A stretch of DNA of 64,000 nt from assembly GCA_018873245.2 (NCBI GenBank), contig JAEMBT020000007.1, forward strand, positions 12,173,129 to 12,237,128, read 5' to 3'. The notes under the pieces were generated by a model. That model saw only the letters and a list, made by a program, of their open reading frames with translations, searched no databases and had not been told where the DNA came from. This DNA is from Archegozetes longisetosus (taxonomy: Eukaryota; Arthropoda; Arachnida; Sarcoptiformes; Trhypochthoniidae). The first letter of the stretch is position 1. Each line of letters begins with the position of its first letter. A program made the translations under genes and the position numbers. This document shows positions 1 to 11,050 of the stretch, in pieces.

Positions 1-640
1 CGAGAAGAATTTGATGGGATACTGGTGCATAAAATTTGAATATATGCTCTATGTGTTATTAAGTCTCATGTTTGACTTCGAACATTTATTGAACAGCGTT
101 GATGTCTATTCCAGCAACTGCACCTGAAGTTCCATTAGCTCGCAGGTCAACTTTAAATTAGACATACCGCGGTTGAATGGTTCGGTTTGAAGGACTGTAT
201 CTCCACAAGCATTTTACAACTTTTCATAAAATTTGGATTTATTTAAACCTCTTTAGTAGTTACATAAAATGTTCACTCGAAAATTCCATCTGTTGAAATG
301 GCAAAATCCAAGAGAGCAGTAAAATTTAAATTAATGTAATTCGAAAACGTCAAAAGATATTTCAATAAAATTTTGAAGCAATAGAACGCAGATGTTATAC
401 TTCATTTTTTGTTAATTCAAATCATTGAGGGGTGTTTAGTATTCGCATACGACAAAACTTTCGTAGTGTCCCATGTATTATTAATTTTTCGTGGAGTCAT
501 TTGTTTTCAACAAAATAATCAATCTCTGTTTATAGCTATTATTGCTTTTAAGAATGAAATTTTCAAACTTATTAGCATATCATAATAACTATTATCAGCC
601 TTAGGGAGCGATCCCAAATAAAGTCTTAAATAAAGTATAT
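1..640. other. Intergenic, no gene seen
   Basis: AT-rich sequence with short open frames only. I see no coding similarity, splice pattern or clear repeat on either strand. Confidence 0.5.
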
Positions 641-689
641 TTTTGAGCGCATCTGTTTTGTTGCAAACTTTGAGTCATATGAATCATAC

Positions 690-1300
690 TGACTCTTCCC
701 CTTCTGTATCACTTGAGTCTTGTCGAATGTCCTTCGGAGGTTTAACAACAATTATTGAAGTAATTCCTCGTCAGTCAATTCTTGTCGGTAAACGAGATCG
801 TCGTCGATAAAAATAAATTATTCAAGACCTTTAAACCTGAGATTTAGTTTATCATTAATAATATTTCAATTATTTTGTGCAAATAATTGTTTGACAATTT
901 GATCGTTTTCTGTTCGTAGTCACCATAAAGTAATTAATATTCACTTATTTGACCAATTAATTGGCTTTTGTTCTTAGAATCTGTCCATTAATAGGAGGAT
1001 TTTGTTGTCTCCTGTTTTTTACCCAAAGAATCAGTGCTGTGTCGAGTTGTAGGTAATTTGAACCACGATATCTGTCAATTTACCCTTATTTTTAATGATT
1101 GTGCAGGTGTTTCATTTGTTCTTCAATTGATTGTTTTGTGGAACGAAATCATAATCAATTTTATGTTGAAAGTCTTTTATAATTTTGATTTTCTTTTCTA
1201 ACCAAATACTAACACATTTTGTTCATTTGCGGCTATTTTTACAGAACTTGTATAAGCATTAATCAATTCATCAATTGTTTAATTGAAAAATTTTACAGTT
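690..1300 (-). pseudogene. Degenerate pogo/Tigger-type transposase remnant
   Basis: On the minus strand, about 951-1050 encodes a CENP-B-type helix-turn-helix stretch (LDTALILWVKNRRQQ, then PPINGQILRTKA). About 755-810 encodes the acidic tail typical of the family (DDDLVYRQELTDEELLQ), followed in another frame by DIRQDSSDTEGEES. Upstream, 1150-1210 has basic KRKSK/KIIKDFQ scraps that fit the first (psq-type) helix-turn-helix. Only about 130 bp separate the HTH from the C-terminal tail, so the DDE catalytic core is deleted, and several frameshifts and stops are present. Family-level assignment is by motif recognition; it is certainly not functional. Confidence 0.55.
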
Positions 1301-1380
1301 GGCTGAGAATGGTTCACTATAAATGTATACTATTTGGACTATTGGTGCATAAGAAAACGCTCAAAATATGCAGAGATTCA

Positions 1381-1512
1381 CTGTAGACGGGTTCATTATA
1401 ACCGTACTTTTTAGTGCGAGTTTTACGTGATTAATGCTATGTCTAGAGCTAAGCATTCCCTGTAAGCAGGTATTCACATTGAGCAGGTTCGTTATATCCG
1501 GGATAGACTGTA
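1381..1512. mobile_element. Decayed pogo-like terminal repeats
   Basis: The right end (about 1484-1510, followed by TA) read on the minus strand is CAGTCTATCCCGGATATAAC, close to the terminal repeat of the MITE at 2528. The left end near 1381 (GACGGGTTCATTATAACCG) is a weaker inverted match. This may be a ~130-bp MITE or the outer end of the pogo remnant at 690-1300. Confidence 0.4.
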
Positions 1513-2525
1513 TATATAAAATTAAAACTGAAAAATAATATAACTGCATCTCTAATGAGATTTTACTAAGTTATAATTCTTAACAAAACTTAATTCATAA
1601 GGAAACATTTATTGAACACAATTTATACCGAACTGAGATAATAGCTCCTTTTAACTTGATTAAATCATAAATTTTATGATTAGTTTTGCTTGAATTCGTG
1701 TTTCTCTTATTTAAGATATTTTACTTGTAATTAACTTTATATCTACTAAACTTTTATGCATACTTTGGATAATAGTTTTGTTAACTCTAACAACTTAAGT
1801 CAAGCTATTACGTAAGCTTATAAAAACTGAAACCAATCAAGGTTGAAGGTTGGACAATGCAAAAATAAATAAAAAAAGAAATCAGGAAAAAAATAATTGA
1901 ACTCCTGATTTTCCAAGATCACAAAATTTTCCTTAGTAAAACTTTTTTTTAACAGCTATATGATCTACGGAAAACTCTGTAGGGTTATCAAAACAGTTGA
2001 TAGTTTCTTTTAAATTAACTCGAAAGTAAATTATCGAATTTGATATGAAAATTGATAGTTTTCTATCGATAAGAAATGATTAGTGAAAAAATTTTGATAC
2101 TTTGTTCACTTCTGTCAGATTATGTTATTCTCGCTTATACTTTAATATTTGATTTTTATCCCTTAAACTATAAATAATCCGTGGAAATCTAGCATATTTT
2201 GAATGATCAATTTTTCAATAGAAATCAGTAGATATTTCATTCGTTCGAAATCAAACTCAGACTCAAATTCAAATTCATGTATCCATAAGATTTACCTAAA
2301 TTTATAAAACATTGGTCCTATTTTTAAGATTGAATATCTAAAAATTATTCCATGCAAATAACCAATTTTATGATTGGTAAATGAAACCATGTTGAAAATT
2401 GATTCGCAAGACGACTCAGTCTTGGATTTTAGTTTAACCAGACTAATATAAAAACTAATTTAGCGAAATAGCATTACTTCATATTTTGTTATATTATACT
2501 TTATTAAACTGACAGATATTGTGAA
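1513..2525. other. Intergenic, no gene seen
   Basis: Low-complexity AT-rich DNA. No ORF with recognisable content and no strong repeat were found. Confidence 0.5.
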
Positions 2526-2613
2526 TACAGTCTGACCCGGTTATAGGCGATTGGTCAGTGCATAGAAAATAGGTTACATATAACCGAGTTTCCGATAACC
2601 GGGTCAGACTGTA
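2526..2613. mobile_element. 84-bp pogo-type MITE with TA target duplication
   Basis: Both ends carry a perfect 17-bp inverted repeat: CAGTCTGACCCGGTTAT from 2528 and its reverse complement ending at 2611. TA dinucleotides flank it at 2526-2527 and 2612-2613. The CAGT...CCGGTTAT style and TA duplication are typical of the pogo/Tigger branch of Tc1/mariner. The element is far too short to code. Confidence 0.85.
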
Positions 2614-3410
2614 TCTGTATTTTCAAAGCAGACTGCATGCAATGAAAGAGAATTTGACAATTACAGAACAATCATTACAATACATTCGAAGATACAAATG
2701 ATTTGAAAACTTTTAAAAATATAACCACTAATATCATGAATAGAAATTTTGAGAGTAACCATTATTGCACAAAAAATAGAATTTAATGACCAATTAGGTG
2801 TCACTGTTCTATCATTCATTATTCAGATGAAATATAATATATGAATAAAGAGGCCGTGAAACATTAACTTTTATTACTTATAAATCAAAAGAAGTCTATT
2901 AGATATTACTACTAAGCCTTTTGATCATCGTTGTAAACCACAACAAATATTTCTCTGCATTTGATAATTTTTATTTAATAGCTTTGTTATTTTCCCAACA
3001 TTTCATATTCAAATCATAGATAATTTTTCTTTGTAAAGTTTTCCCATCGTTAACTCATAAATTAACTCATAAAAGTACAGTTTAGTTCTTCGAATATTTT
3101 ATTTCTTTTCTACGAGTTGATTATCTAATGATCTGAAAGGGAAACAAAAGAAATATTACCTTAAAGGTTAAGGACTATTAAAAGATCACCTTTGACGTTG
3201 ACGGAAATCAAACAATGGATGCAGAAGGTCAGATACTTAGGCTTCGGTTTTGTGAATAACTAAACTTTAGAGAGAGTCCGAAAACTTATAATTTTTAAGA
3301 AAATTTTTTCTCAAATCAAAACTTTAAAAAATTACTATTTCAAAATTAGAATTTTCTCGGCTATATTATTTTTAATAGAATCTAGAGAAAACCCAAACCA
3401 AATTAACCGG
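2614..3410. other. Intergenic, no gene seen
   Basis: AT-rich spacer without a recognisable gene or repeat. Confidence 0.45.
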
Positions 3411-3757
3411 TGGCCCTAAGAGATCCCAAGTCGAAATCCATATCAATTGATAGATCTCACCGAGTACTAGGATAGTTGTGATTGTGATTGGTTCTCTGCC
3501 TGCTGGCAGGTCTGTGCTCTAATGGAGCACATAAGGAAATGTGTTATAATACAAAAGTTATAAGCAAAAAGAGCTAGTATATAGCAAACAGACGCTAGAG
3601 AGCGCGAAAGTCAATTTTTTCTTGTCGATTTTTTACAATTATTAAGATTATCTCAGACTAATCCAGATCTTCTGAAACGAATAAAACTAGTTTCAAGTCG
3701 ATAGTATGAATAATTACTGAATATTAACGCAAAGAATTGGAGAAATATACCTCAAAT
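3411..3757. repeat. Relic of the long-TIR family found at 13.2 kb
   Basis: Positions 3430-3470 (ATCAATTGATAGATCTCACC then GAGTACTA) match the terminal repeat of the element at 13180-13905. The following stretch, with GAGAGCGCGAAAGTCAA and a T-rich run to about 3640, resembles its interior. No intact opposite end was found. Confidence 0.5.
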
Positions 3758-4301
3758 GTGATTTCGCCTATCTCAATATGCATAAAATGGACATTAAATC
3801 TATGAAAATACTTCAAGGAATAGGGCACAAGGAGAGCCGCCTCCACGGAGTGTGCCCTTCTCATGACAGTTCTCTGGTAGCTCGGTTTTTGCAATATTTT
3901 TTTTACAATTTTTAAGGATTTATGTAACTATGTTAGACCCCCTGAGTTAAATGGCGTTTGTTTAAGGTCGATAGCTTGCGTGATTGCAGGAATTCAAATC
4001 TGATGACATCTAAATCTTAAATCGAAATAAAATGTTAAAAACATATTTTATTGATGTAAACTAAAACTAAACAAAATCATTCACTGACATTGTTTTCATC
4101 ACTTAGGTCCTGATTGGCAAAAAACTCATCGAGTCTTTTTGCCGATCCTGGTATTACGGTTTGATATCTAGCAAAGTAGAAATACCAGAGGACTGTCGTG
4201 ATGTGGGCACACCTCGTGGAGGTGGCTCTCGTACCCCATTCCTTGAAGTATTTTCTTAGATTAAATATCCATTTTATGCATACTAAGATAGGTGAAATCA
4301 G
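3758..4301. mobile_element. Foldback element with ~120-bp inverted arms
   Basis: The left arm, about 3758-3880, and the right arm, about 4172-4301, are reverse complements with modest divergence. Shared blocks include ATTCCTTGAAGTATTTTC, CCATTTTATGCATA and CGTGGAGG with flanking GGCTCTC. The loop of about 290 bp has no coding similarity. The short open frames here run through the arms and are not genes. Confidence 0.8.
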
Positions 4302-5190
4302 AGACGCCAAGAGACTCAGCTCAAAAATTAGAGGACAAGTTTTACATGTTTATGATCTTTCTCAAACATCATGTTGGGTCTCTTAGGAGGCCATATCTAA
4401 AAGAATTTGTGAAAATTTACTTCCACTATAAAATTCAGTACAATAACTCATAAAATAGGTTTTTAGGCAGTGATATTTGAATCATAATAAAAATAGTGAA
4501 AAATTTCTTGAAAGTCAATAGTTTACTAGTAACGAAATTTTAAATTTTTGAAAATACTAGAATCGTTAAGAGAGATCAGAGATCAAGGTCATAAGCGGAA
4601 TTATATATTATTTTCAGTTTATCAATTAATATAAGGAATGTAAAATGAATTCATGTTTGGGGTTGAGTTCTATGGGGCCGCTGAACTCTTCTTATGCGTA
4701 GCACGTGCATTAAACTTGAGCAAAAATTTTATATGCTTAACTTTAAACATGGAGTTGTGACCCATAACTTCGTTTTCAGCCTTTCAAATATAGCTTAAAT
4801 TAAAGATAATTAGTCCATTTATAAGTTTCATAATACAAAATGTTAAAATTTATGTGCGAATATTCAACAAGGTTCCTTGTTTAATAAAACTCATTTGAAG
4901 TGTGGTTACATCGTTTCCCAGTTTTGACTTTATAAGACATGTTTTCTGAGAAAAGTAAGGAGAAATTTTATATTGTCAATACGACGATGCGTCTAATTAA
5001 TACTGATATTACTTTCATTGATCATTTTCAAAGACATTTTTAATAAATTTTTTGATTTCACTTAACATGTATGTAATAAACGTAACTGTAAATAGTTATT
5101 CTTTGCCAATATGTATATTGTATTTTCTGCATCGTAATATTTAAAAAATAGTACTAAAGTTATTTCTCGTATAGTTGATGCACCTATAGA
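4302..5190. other. Intergenic, no gene seen
   Basis: AT-rich DNA without supported features. Confidence 0.45.
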
Positions 5191-6133
5191 TAAGGCGTGT
5201 CTAATAAATAGGGGTAAAATAGTGTCATTCTCGCGCGGCGAAACCGTTCCATTTATATTTTTGTACTTTTGCTTAGATATCGTCTATTTATTAGTCTTCG
5301 ATTTCATATTATAAAAAATTCATTCATCATCTTATTTTCGTGATGGCGAGACTAATGAATGAACTCATCGCCAAACGAATTGTGCAATTTTATGAGAATC
5401 TTGGCGGATACGAAAATTCGCTATCAAAAAACCTAACGATTAAGCAATTTCGTGAAGAAGGCATTAGATATCAAACCATTTCACGTATTATTAACAGATA
5501 TAACGAGCGTGGACATATTGATTAAGTAAAAATTCCTGGTCACTCACCATTTAGATCAGTATATAGTGTTGAGAAACTGTATGAGAGAAATCCCGAAACT
5601 TCTATAAAAACAGGGTCACTAAAGACAAATATGCCGACCAGTACCTTTCAATACATTAAGACAAAGAAATTAAAGATCAAGGCTTTTGTCAAACAGTGCC
5701 AAAATACACGAGTGACCAGATACTAGGAGCACGTAAAGCTTACCGTATTCTTTGTAGAAAAACTTTGACAAGCGGTGATAACAAAGTTCTCAAAATGCAC
5801 AGAATGTGTCGTAGGTCAGACCTATCGAAAGGTTTTGGGCTTTGCGCAAAAGGAGTACAGAATCCATAAAAGAGCGCCAAAACCTTTGAACGGAATCAAA
5901 AGAATTTGGTCTAATATGTCGAAAAGAGTCGCAGAAAAAAGTGCACAAAGCTTTGTCATCTTAAGAGAAAATTGCGAGTTGTGGCTTATCGTGTAGTCCT
6001 AGGACCCTTTAAATTGACCAATTTGTAGCTTAATATAAATTTATATGTGATAAAATTTGATTACTTTATCTTTTGTAGTTTTTGACTTATTCAAGAAATA
6101 AAATTTTTATCCCTATTTATTAGACACGCCTTA
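5191..6133 (+). mobile_element. Internally deleted Tc1/mariner element
   Basis: The terminal inverted repeat AGGCGTGTCTAATAAATAGG begins at 5193 and its reverse complement ends at 6131. TA duplications flank it at 5191-5192 and 6132-6133. Inside, 5343-5525 encodes a 61-residue helix-turn-helix start (MARLMNELIAKRIVQFYENL...). About 5700-5795 encodes YTSDQILGARKAYRILCRKT, and 5870-5995 encodes a C-terminal stretch with IKRIWSNMSKRVAEKSAQ. These are mariner-type transposase pieces in different frames. At ~940 bp the element is shorter than a full copy, and the catalytic Asp blocks are missing, so it is non-autonomous. Confidence 0.8.
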
Positions 6134-6256
6134 AAATATGATTACGAAATGTAGTTCCAAAAGTCAGTTCAAGTTTTCAGATAAAGATCTTATCAAACTT
6201 TCCTTACTTTTCTCAGAAATTATCTCATTTACATTATGTTTGATGTTGTCTATCAT

Positions 6257-7115
6257 ACATTTTTGGGGATCAGGTCAATTGGCCGACACTATCTGCCTAG
6301 CAAGTACGTCCGTCCGAAAACTCATTTTATCGACAATTCATATGATCAGCAAATCATTTGATTGACAATCACATTGGTAATAATAGCTGAAGAAGCGCAA
6401 GCCTAAGAAATTGTTCGAACAAAAGATATCAAAACAGATCTATACCTTCAGACGAGTGGTTAGAGTATAAACATGACGATCACCACACGTGACCATGGAT
6501 CAGCTAATGGTGATAATTATTTTTATACTCAAATAACTTGTCTGGTGAGTTGGTAGTATGTGAGTACTAAATTTTTTCAACAAAACATCGAAATATTGTT
6601 GGTGTACGTCCTCAGGCAAGTTGTTTGAGTATAATAATAGTTATCACCATTAGCTGATCCATATCCACATATGGATCTTCATGTTTATACTCTAACCACT
6701 CGTTTGAAGGTATAGATCAGTGCTGTTTTGATATCTTTTGTTCGAACAATTTCTTCGGCTTACGCTCCTGCAGCTATTATTACAAATGTGACTATTGATA
6801 AAATGAAGACAACAATTATATTATTGTTGACAGAAGAAACTTTTATATAAATTCGACTTGTCTATCAAACGAATTTGTCGGCCAAATGAGTGTCGGTCAA
6901 GCGCACGTGTCGGTCAAATGTACCTGTTGGTCAAGTGAGTGTCGGTCTAATGAGTGTCGATCAAACGTACCTGTCGGTCAAATAAGTGTCGATAAAGTGA
7001 TTGTCGATCAAATGATTTGTTGATCAAATGAATTGTCGATGAATTGAGTTATCGTGCAGACGTACCTGTCAGGCAAGTGAGTATCAGGCAAACGTACCAG
7101 ATCCCATTTTTGAGG
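6257..7115. mobile_element. Large foldback element with minisatellite arms
   Basis: Outer arms at about 6257-6385 and 6985-7115 are inverted matches; ATCATTTGATTGACAATCAC on the left pairs with a near-identical reverse complement near 7000-7020. Inner arms at about 6362-6575 and 6600-6800 form a second hairpin of ~200 bp per arm (shared blocks TTGTTCGAACAAAAGATATC and CACCATTAGCTGATCCAT). Between the right inner and outer arms, about 6873-7100, lies an irregular tandem array of a 17-18-bp unit like TGTCGGTCAAATGAG. No transposase is present. Confidence 0.75.
6873..7100. repeat. Irregular 17-18-bp minisatellite
   Basis: About a dozen diverged units of the form GTCGGTCAA(A/G)TGAGT or GTCGATCAAATGA follow each other, with interspersed CGTACCTGTC variants. 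The array is part of the right arm of the surrounding foldback element, and shorter inverted copies occur at 6270-6365. Confidence 0.75.
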
Positions 7116-7655
7116 CAAAGTTTCATATGGAGTCGAAAAGTCATACTATGTCAGCCAGTATTCTTTATGTTTGTCTTATTTAATTTTGAATATTGATTTA
7201 ATTATATCTGAATAAAACATTCAAATAGTATTGATGCAAAACAACAATTTCTATGTATTAAGATGTTAAGCAATAGGTATTCCTCAAAAAACATCGAAAA
7301 CCTTGTTTTACAAAAAAATTAGATTGGCCATAACAAAAAATTGAGTTATTTACTTTAACAATCACTTGGTTAATCCAAATAAGTATTTTTGCTTAAATAA
7401 GGTCGACAATCTTCAACGAATCATGTTATTTTTAAATACATAAATTAGTTGGAATTTTTAGTTGGGATTTAATTTTTAGAACATGATTAAACGAAAAAAC
7501 TTGATTGGGAACTGGGAAACGACTATAATATTTCGTAGCATGTCTTCCAAAACATTACCTACAACAGCTTTACTCCCTGAATATTTAATAAAACTTTCAA
7601 ATAAACTTAAAATTATCTTTTAATCTTAAAATTTGAACAATTTACTCTAAAAAAG
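7116..7655. other. Intergenic, no gene seen
   Basis: AT-rich spacer, nothing supported. Confidence 0.45.
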
Positions 7656-7659
7656 TTTA

Positions 7660-7808
7660 TCGAATTCTACAGAATTATATGAATCCAACAGAGTCCAACA
7701 GAATCCAACAGAATTCAACTGAATCTAGATGAACTGAACTGTGTAGAGCTTAATTCTACATAAAGCAATGCAATTCTGTAGAATTCTGTAAAATTCTGCA
7801 AAATTCCT
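7660..7808. repeat. Short imperfect tandem repeats (~10-12 bp)
   Basis: Two runs: 7682-7728 repeats a unit like AGAATCCAAC, and 7770-7808 repeats GAATTCTGTA/AAATTCTGCA. Open frames crossing this region owe their length to the repeat. Confidence 0.7.
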
Positions 7809-8300
7809 AATATAAATTGTTTTAATTTAAGGATTAAAAATAACCTTAAGATTGAAAGTTTTATTGAAGATTTTGAGAGTAAAGTTGTTGCAAATAGTGT
7901 TTTGGATGTAAAAAGTGGAACTATAATATTCATGTTATAGTAATAGTCAATTTCAAAACAATTGAATGTCAAATATTGATTTAATTTTGGTATAAGTCTT
8001 TTCGTCGCTTAATTTTGTTTCAAACTTTCACATGACTGAGTCAGATGCATAAAATCATTTATTATTTGATAATTATTAGATTGATATAATTTATTTACTT
8101 TTAATCAATATCAGAATAAAACAATTTATTTTTAAAAACTGAGCAAAACATGCTAAATAGTATCTTCAAACGTTTTTAATGTTAAAATGATATGGTAATA
8201 CATTCATTTTTAACAATAATTTAAATTGATTGATTCAAATAAATTACAAAGCAATCATTGTTTAAAATTTGGTTTATATAAGATTTGATTCTGATTGTAA
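7809..8300. other. Intergenic, no gene seen
   Basis: AT-rich DNA downstream of the small membrane-protein gene on the minus strand. No other feature seen. Confidence 0.4.
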
Positions 8301-8612
8301 TTAAGCCGGATTTTGGGGCTGTTGTTGATTAGATTCATTGACTTCATTGGTTTGCGTTTCATATTTAGGTCTACTGTCCATATCGTCACGACTATACGAC
8401 TGTCCGTTTTTCATATTTTCAGAGCAAAACATAGGGAAATTGATTCCTTTCATACATAATTCCATAATGGGCTCTAATCCTCTTACAAATGGAGTAAATA
8501 TCGAAACTAAAACGTAAAGTTCTGCGCAAAATGACGCGACCCAAAAGGATATAAAAATTAATACTAAAAGCCAAATTATTGTCCAAACTATTTGTTGACC
8601 ACTTCGTGCCAT
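8301..8612 (-). CDS. Small membrane protein, function unknown
   Basis: A single-exon frame of 103 residues, started at the ATG at 8612 (MARSGQQ). An earlier in-frame codon at 8627 is TTG, so it was not used. Residues about 8-45 form one long or two closely spaced hydrophobic helices (VWTIIWLLVLIFISFWVASF, then LYVLVSIFTPF). A Cys-containing stretch follows (MELCMKGINFPMFCSENM), then a hydrophilic tail rich in Asn, Gln and Glu ending PQNPA. The layout, a short Arg-Ser-Gly start, paired membrane helices, conserved-looking Cys/Phe/Pro block and polar tail, resembles a short uncharacterised family I associate with arthropods. I cannot name it. Uniform coding character and clean start and stop support a real gene. 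Confidence 0.6.
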   Translation of the reverse strand: MARSGQQIVWTIIWLLVLIFISFWVASFCAELYVLVSIFTPFVRGLEPIMELCMKGINFPMFCSENMKNGQSYSRDDMDSRPKYETQTNEVNESNQQQPQNPA

Positions 8613-9268
8613 TATTATAGGATTCAACTAAATTTTGGCGATAAAATTAGTTTGTTTGTTTATCTAAATAAATCTAAAGTTTAGCTTACTTTTTCATCAA
8701 TTTGTATTTGGTCCAAATCAAACTAACTTTCTTTTAATACTATTGAAAAGTTTATTAATGTTTTTATTAATAGGCGTTATTCGTATAAAGAATCATATCA
8801 ATTTCCCGTTGATTATTCTATTGAAATTGAGATTATACTTGTATGTTTTACAACAATTAAACACTAGAACGCAAATACAAAATATTGATGTATTCTCTAA
8901 TCTTCAATATAGTTATCTGTATTTATACGAGATAGAATAAACTTTGAGTCCGATTAAAGATTGGATTGATGAAAAAAAGCCCTTTTATCATATAAAAGCT
9001 TGAATTTTAACCGAATACATATAAAAGTATGCTTCACTTAATTAATGGTGACTCAATTCAGATCCAATCCATATCAAAGATTATAGAAAATAAGGCAAAA
9101 AATGACCTGTTTAAAAACAAGTCAAACATAAATCAAATATAACGTGTGATTATATTTTTACAAAGATTAATCTTAAATTTTATTTCAAGATTTATTTTGA
9201 ACAGATATAATTAGCTTGAAAGTAGCAAACATTCAATGTTAAATATTTTTGAATATACGATTAAATCA
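8613..9268. other. Spacer between two minus-strand small genes
   Basis: No supported feature. A 65-residue plus-strand frame at 8743-8940 has composition expected by chance. Confidence 0.4.
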
Positions 9269-9664
9269 TCAATTGTATCGATTTTTGACATCATTAAGTT
9301 TTGCAAGACTTTTATAAAATTCATTAATCAGTGATTCTACTGGCAATTGCATAGTCTCCAAGTGTTGGTTCAAGTCTTCCAATAACTGGCGTTTATCTCG
9401 CTTTTGATTTTCATTTTTTGATATTGTTCTCAAATTAGTATCGGTTAATAATCTTCTGGCCTGATTCGTCAAAGTCTTTGCTTGATTTTGCCATAATTGT
9501 AGAAATTTGTCGAACTGATACAAAACCGGTACTCCACTGCCATCCGGAGAGTTAATCAATTGAACGAATTTCTGCGACAGTTCTTGTATAGATCGCTGTA
9601 CTAATCTTAGATTTTCTTCGAGTTGCTGGACAAGAGGTATTCCCTCTGCGGCTAAAAATGTCAT
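9269..9664 (-). CDS. Helical protein, possibly a Mediator-like (Med29) subunit
   Basis: A single-exon gene of 131 residues starting at an ATG at 9664. It has no signal peptide or membrane segment. Nearly the whole chain is predicted helix by eye: residues 9-37 (LVQQLEENLRLVQRSIQELS), 48-75 (VLYQFDKFLQLWQNQ) and 90-128 (LLEDLNQHLETMQLP) show heptad-like hydrophobic spacing, suggesting a helical bundle. The pattern of paired helices with a QFDKFLQ block recalls the Med29 subunit of Mediator (family pattern QRFDKSLEEF), which acts in RNA polymerase II transcription. That link is weak and inferred; another small helical complex subunit is equally possible. A profile search against Mediator families would decide. 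Confidence 0.55.
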   Translation of the reverse strand: MTFLAAEGIPLVQQLEENLRLVQRSIQELSQKFVQLINSPDGSGVPVLYQFDKFLQLWQNQAKTLTNQARRLLTDTNLRTISKNENQKRDKRQLLEDLNQHLETMQLPVESLINEFYKSLAKLNDVKNRYN

Positions 9665-11036
9665 TATATTTTTAAAAATTTGACTAAAATTTTAAGATTA
9701 ACTTCAGCGAAAAGATTATTGGCTTGAAAAAAAATGCACTCGAAAATGCGTACTGTTTCTAAGAGGATGCTAATTGGTATATTGATGCTAATAAGTTAGA
9801 TGCTGTAAGAAAAGTCACTAATTAGATCTTTTAATTTGAAGTAATGAGTCAGCTCTATCTCTATCTTTATACTCATTTAACTTTTTTGTTTCATAAAACT
9901 AGTGAGAGATCCCTTAATATTTAGTCAGGTTTAATCATTATTCTTTTTGCCGGTAGTGCGTAGTCATCTGTCAGGAATAAAAGGAAAATAGGGCCTACAA
10001 ACTATAAACTTCAAGCACAAGGTTTGAGTCTCTAGTAATATGGAATTGTCATAACAAATTGCCTTAAAACAAATCTGTAACCATTTAATCATTCAAAGCT
10101 TGTAATACTAATTTAATGTATTAGGTTTATAAGTTTCTCTACGCAAATGAAAATTATTTAAAATTAATAATTTTTTTATTAAGGACATAAATAAATTTCA
10201 AGAAATAGTTATCGACTTTGCGTCATGATAAACATGCGAACGGTTTCTAGCAAAAGGAACATATTTCTTCCAGCAATTTCTCAATATATAGATAATAAAT
10301 TTAAATGCCAACACAGTTCCTACAAGATATAGATGAAACATTTGAGTCACGCATCTTCTCTGCTGGTGAATTATTGGCAAAATTAAAAGTTAAACAATTA
10401 GAACTATTCCCTCTATAAGTCAGTGTTCAACAATCATAAGGACTGATATATTCATGTGGCTAGGATAAGAACTGTACAGTCCCTATTGATATTCATTTTT
10501 GGAAGTATACTTTATAGATAGTATATAATTTCTTATGGTTTTTGGTTACAAGTTCTCATATTCAAAGTTTTGAGCTTAAAACATGATTTTAATAATGAAC
10601 TAAAACTACTCTTACTTTATCCGAAAACTAACGAACTTAAGCTCAAACTAATCATATCATTATAATTCATATCAAGTATACACGATAATCATATCAGTAG
10701 AAAAGGACAAATTTTATTAAAAAATTTACTATTGTATACTTTATAATCTGAGTGCTTGAGGTGGACCTCAGACCTGCTTTGGCCTGACTGTTAACTACGA
10801 CGTTGCATATGCTTTTAGTTTACGCGACCTTCAAAAGCTCTGTGCAAACAGAAGATCATTCTTCAGTTTTAAGGTGAATTATATTTCGTTTCTAAGTGGT
10901 TATCAAGTTATGTCTATATCTAGAATGAGTCAAATACCTCTTAACATTTGTGAAAGTATAGAAACATTCTCTTTCTGATAGCTTCTCGCACATTTTGAGC
11001 AATCGTGTCAACAAATAAAGCCTATTTTGATTGTTA
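9665..11036. other. Intergenic, no gene supported
   Basis: A 60-codon minus-strand frame at 10198-10380 starts with TTG and has one hydrophobic stretch (LVGTVLAFKFIIYI). It could be an exon of an unknown gene, but I cannot support it. The rest is AT-rich spacer. Confidence 0.35.
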
Positions 11037-11042
11037 TTTAAT
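11037..11042 (-). terminator. ATTAAA polyadenylation signal
   Basis: ATTAAA on the minus strand lies 9 bp past the stop of the secreted-peptide gene. It is a plausible variant signal, though very close to the stop. Confidence 0.3.
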
Positions 11043-11050
11043 AAGAAATA

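Noticed and set aside
4077..4386. ORFs of 77 and 62 codons on opposite strands
   Set aside because: They run through the right arm of the foldback element and have no protein-like content.
6860..7110. Short regularly repeated motif, considered as a CRISPR-like array
   Set aside because: Units are contiguous and diverged with no unique spacers, and the DNA is eukaryotic; it is a minisatellite in a foldback element.
10198..10380. 60-codon minus-strand ORF with a hydrophobic segment
   Set aside because: Its start is TTG, and although an AG acceptor lies upstream no partner exon was found.
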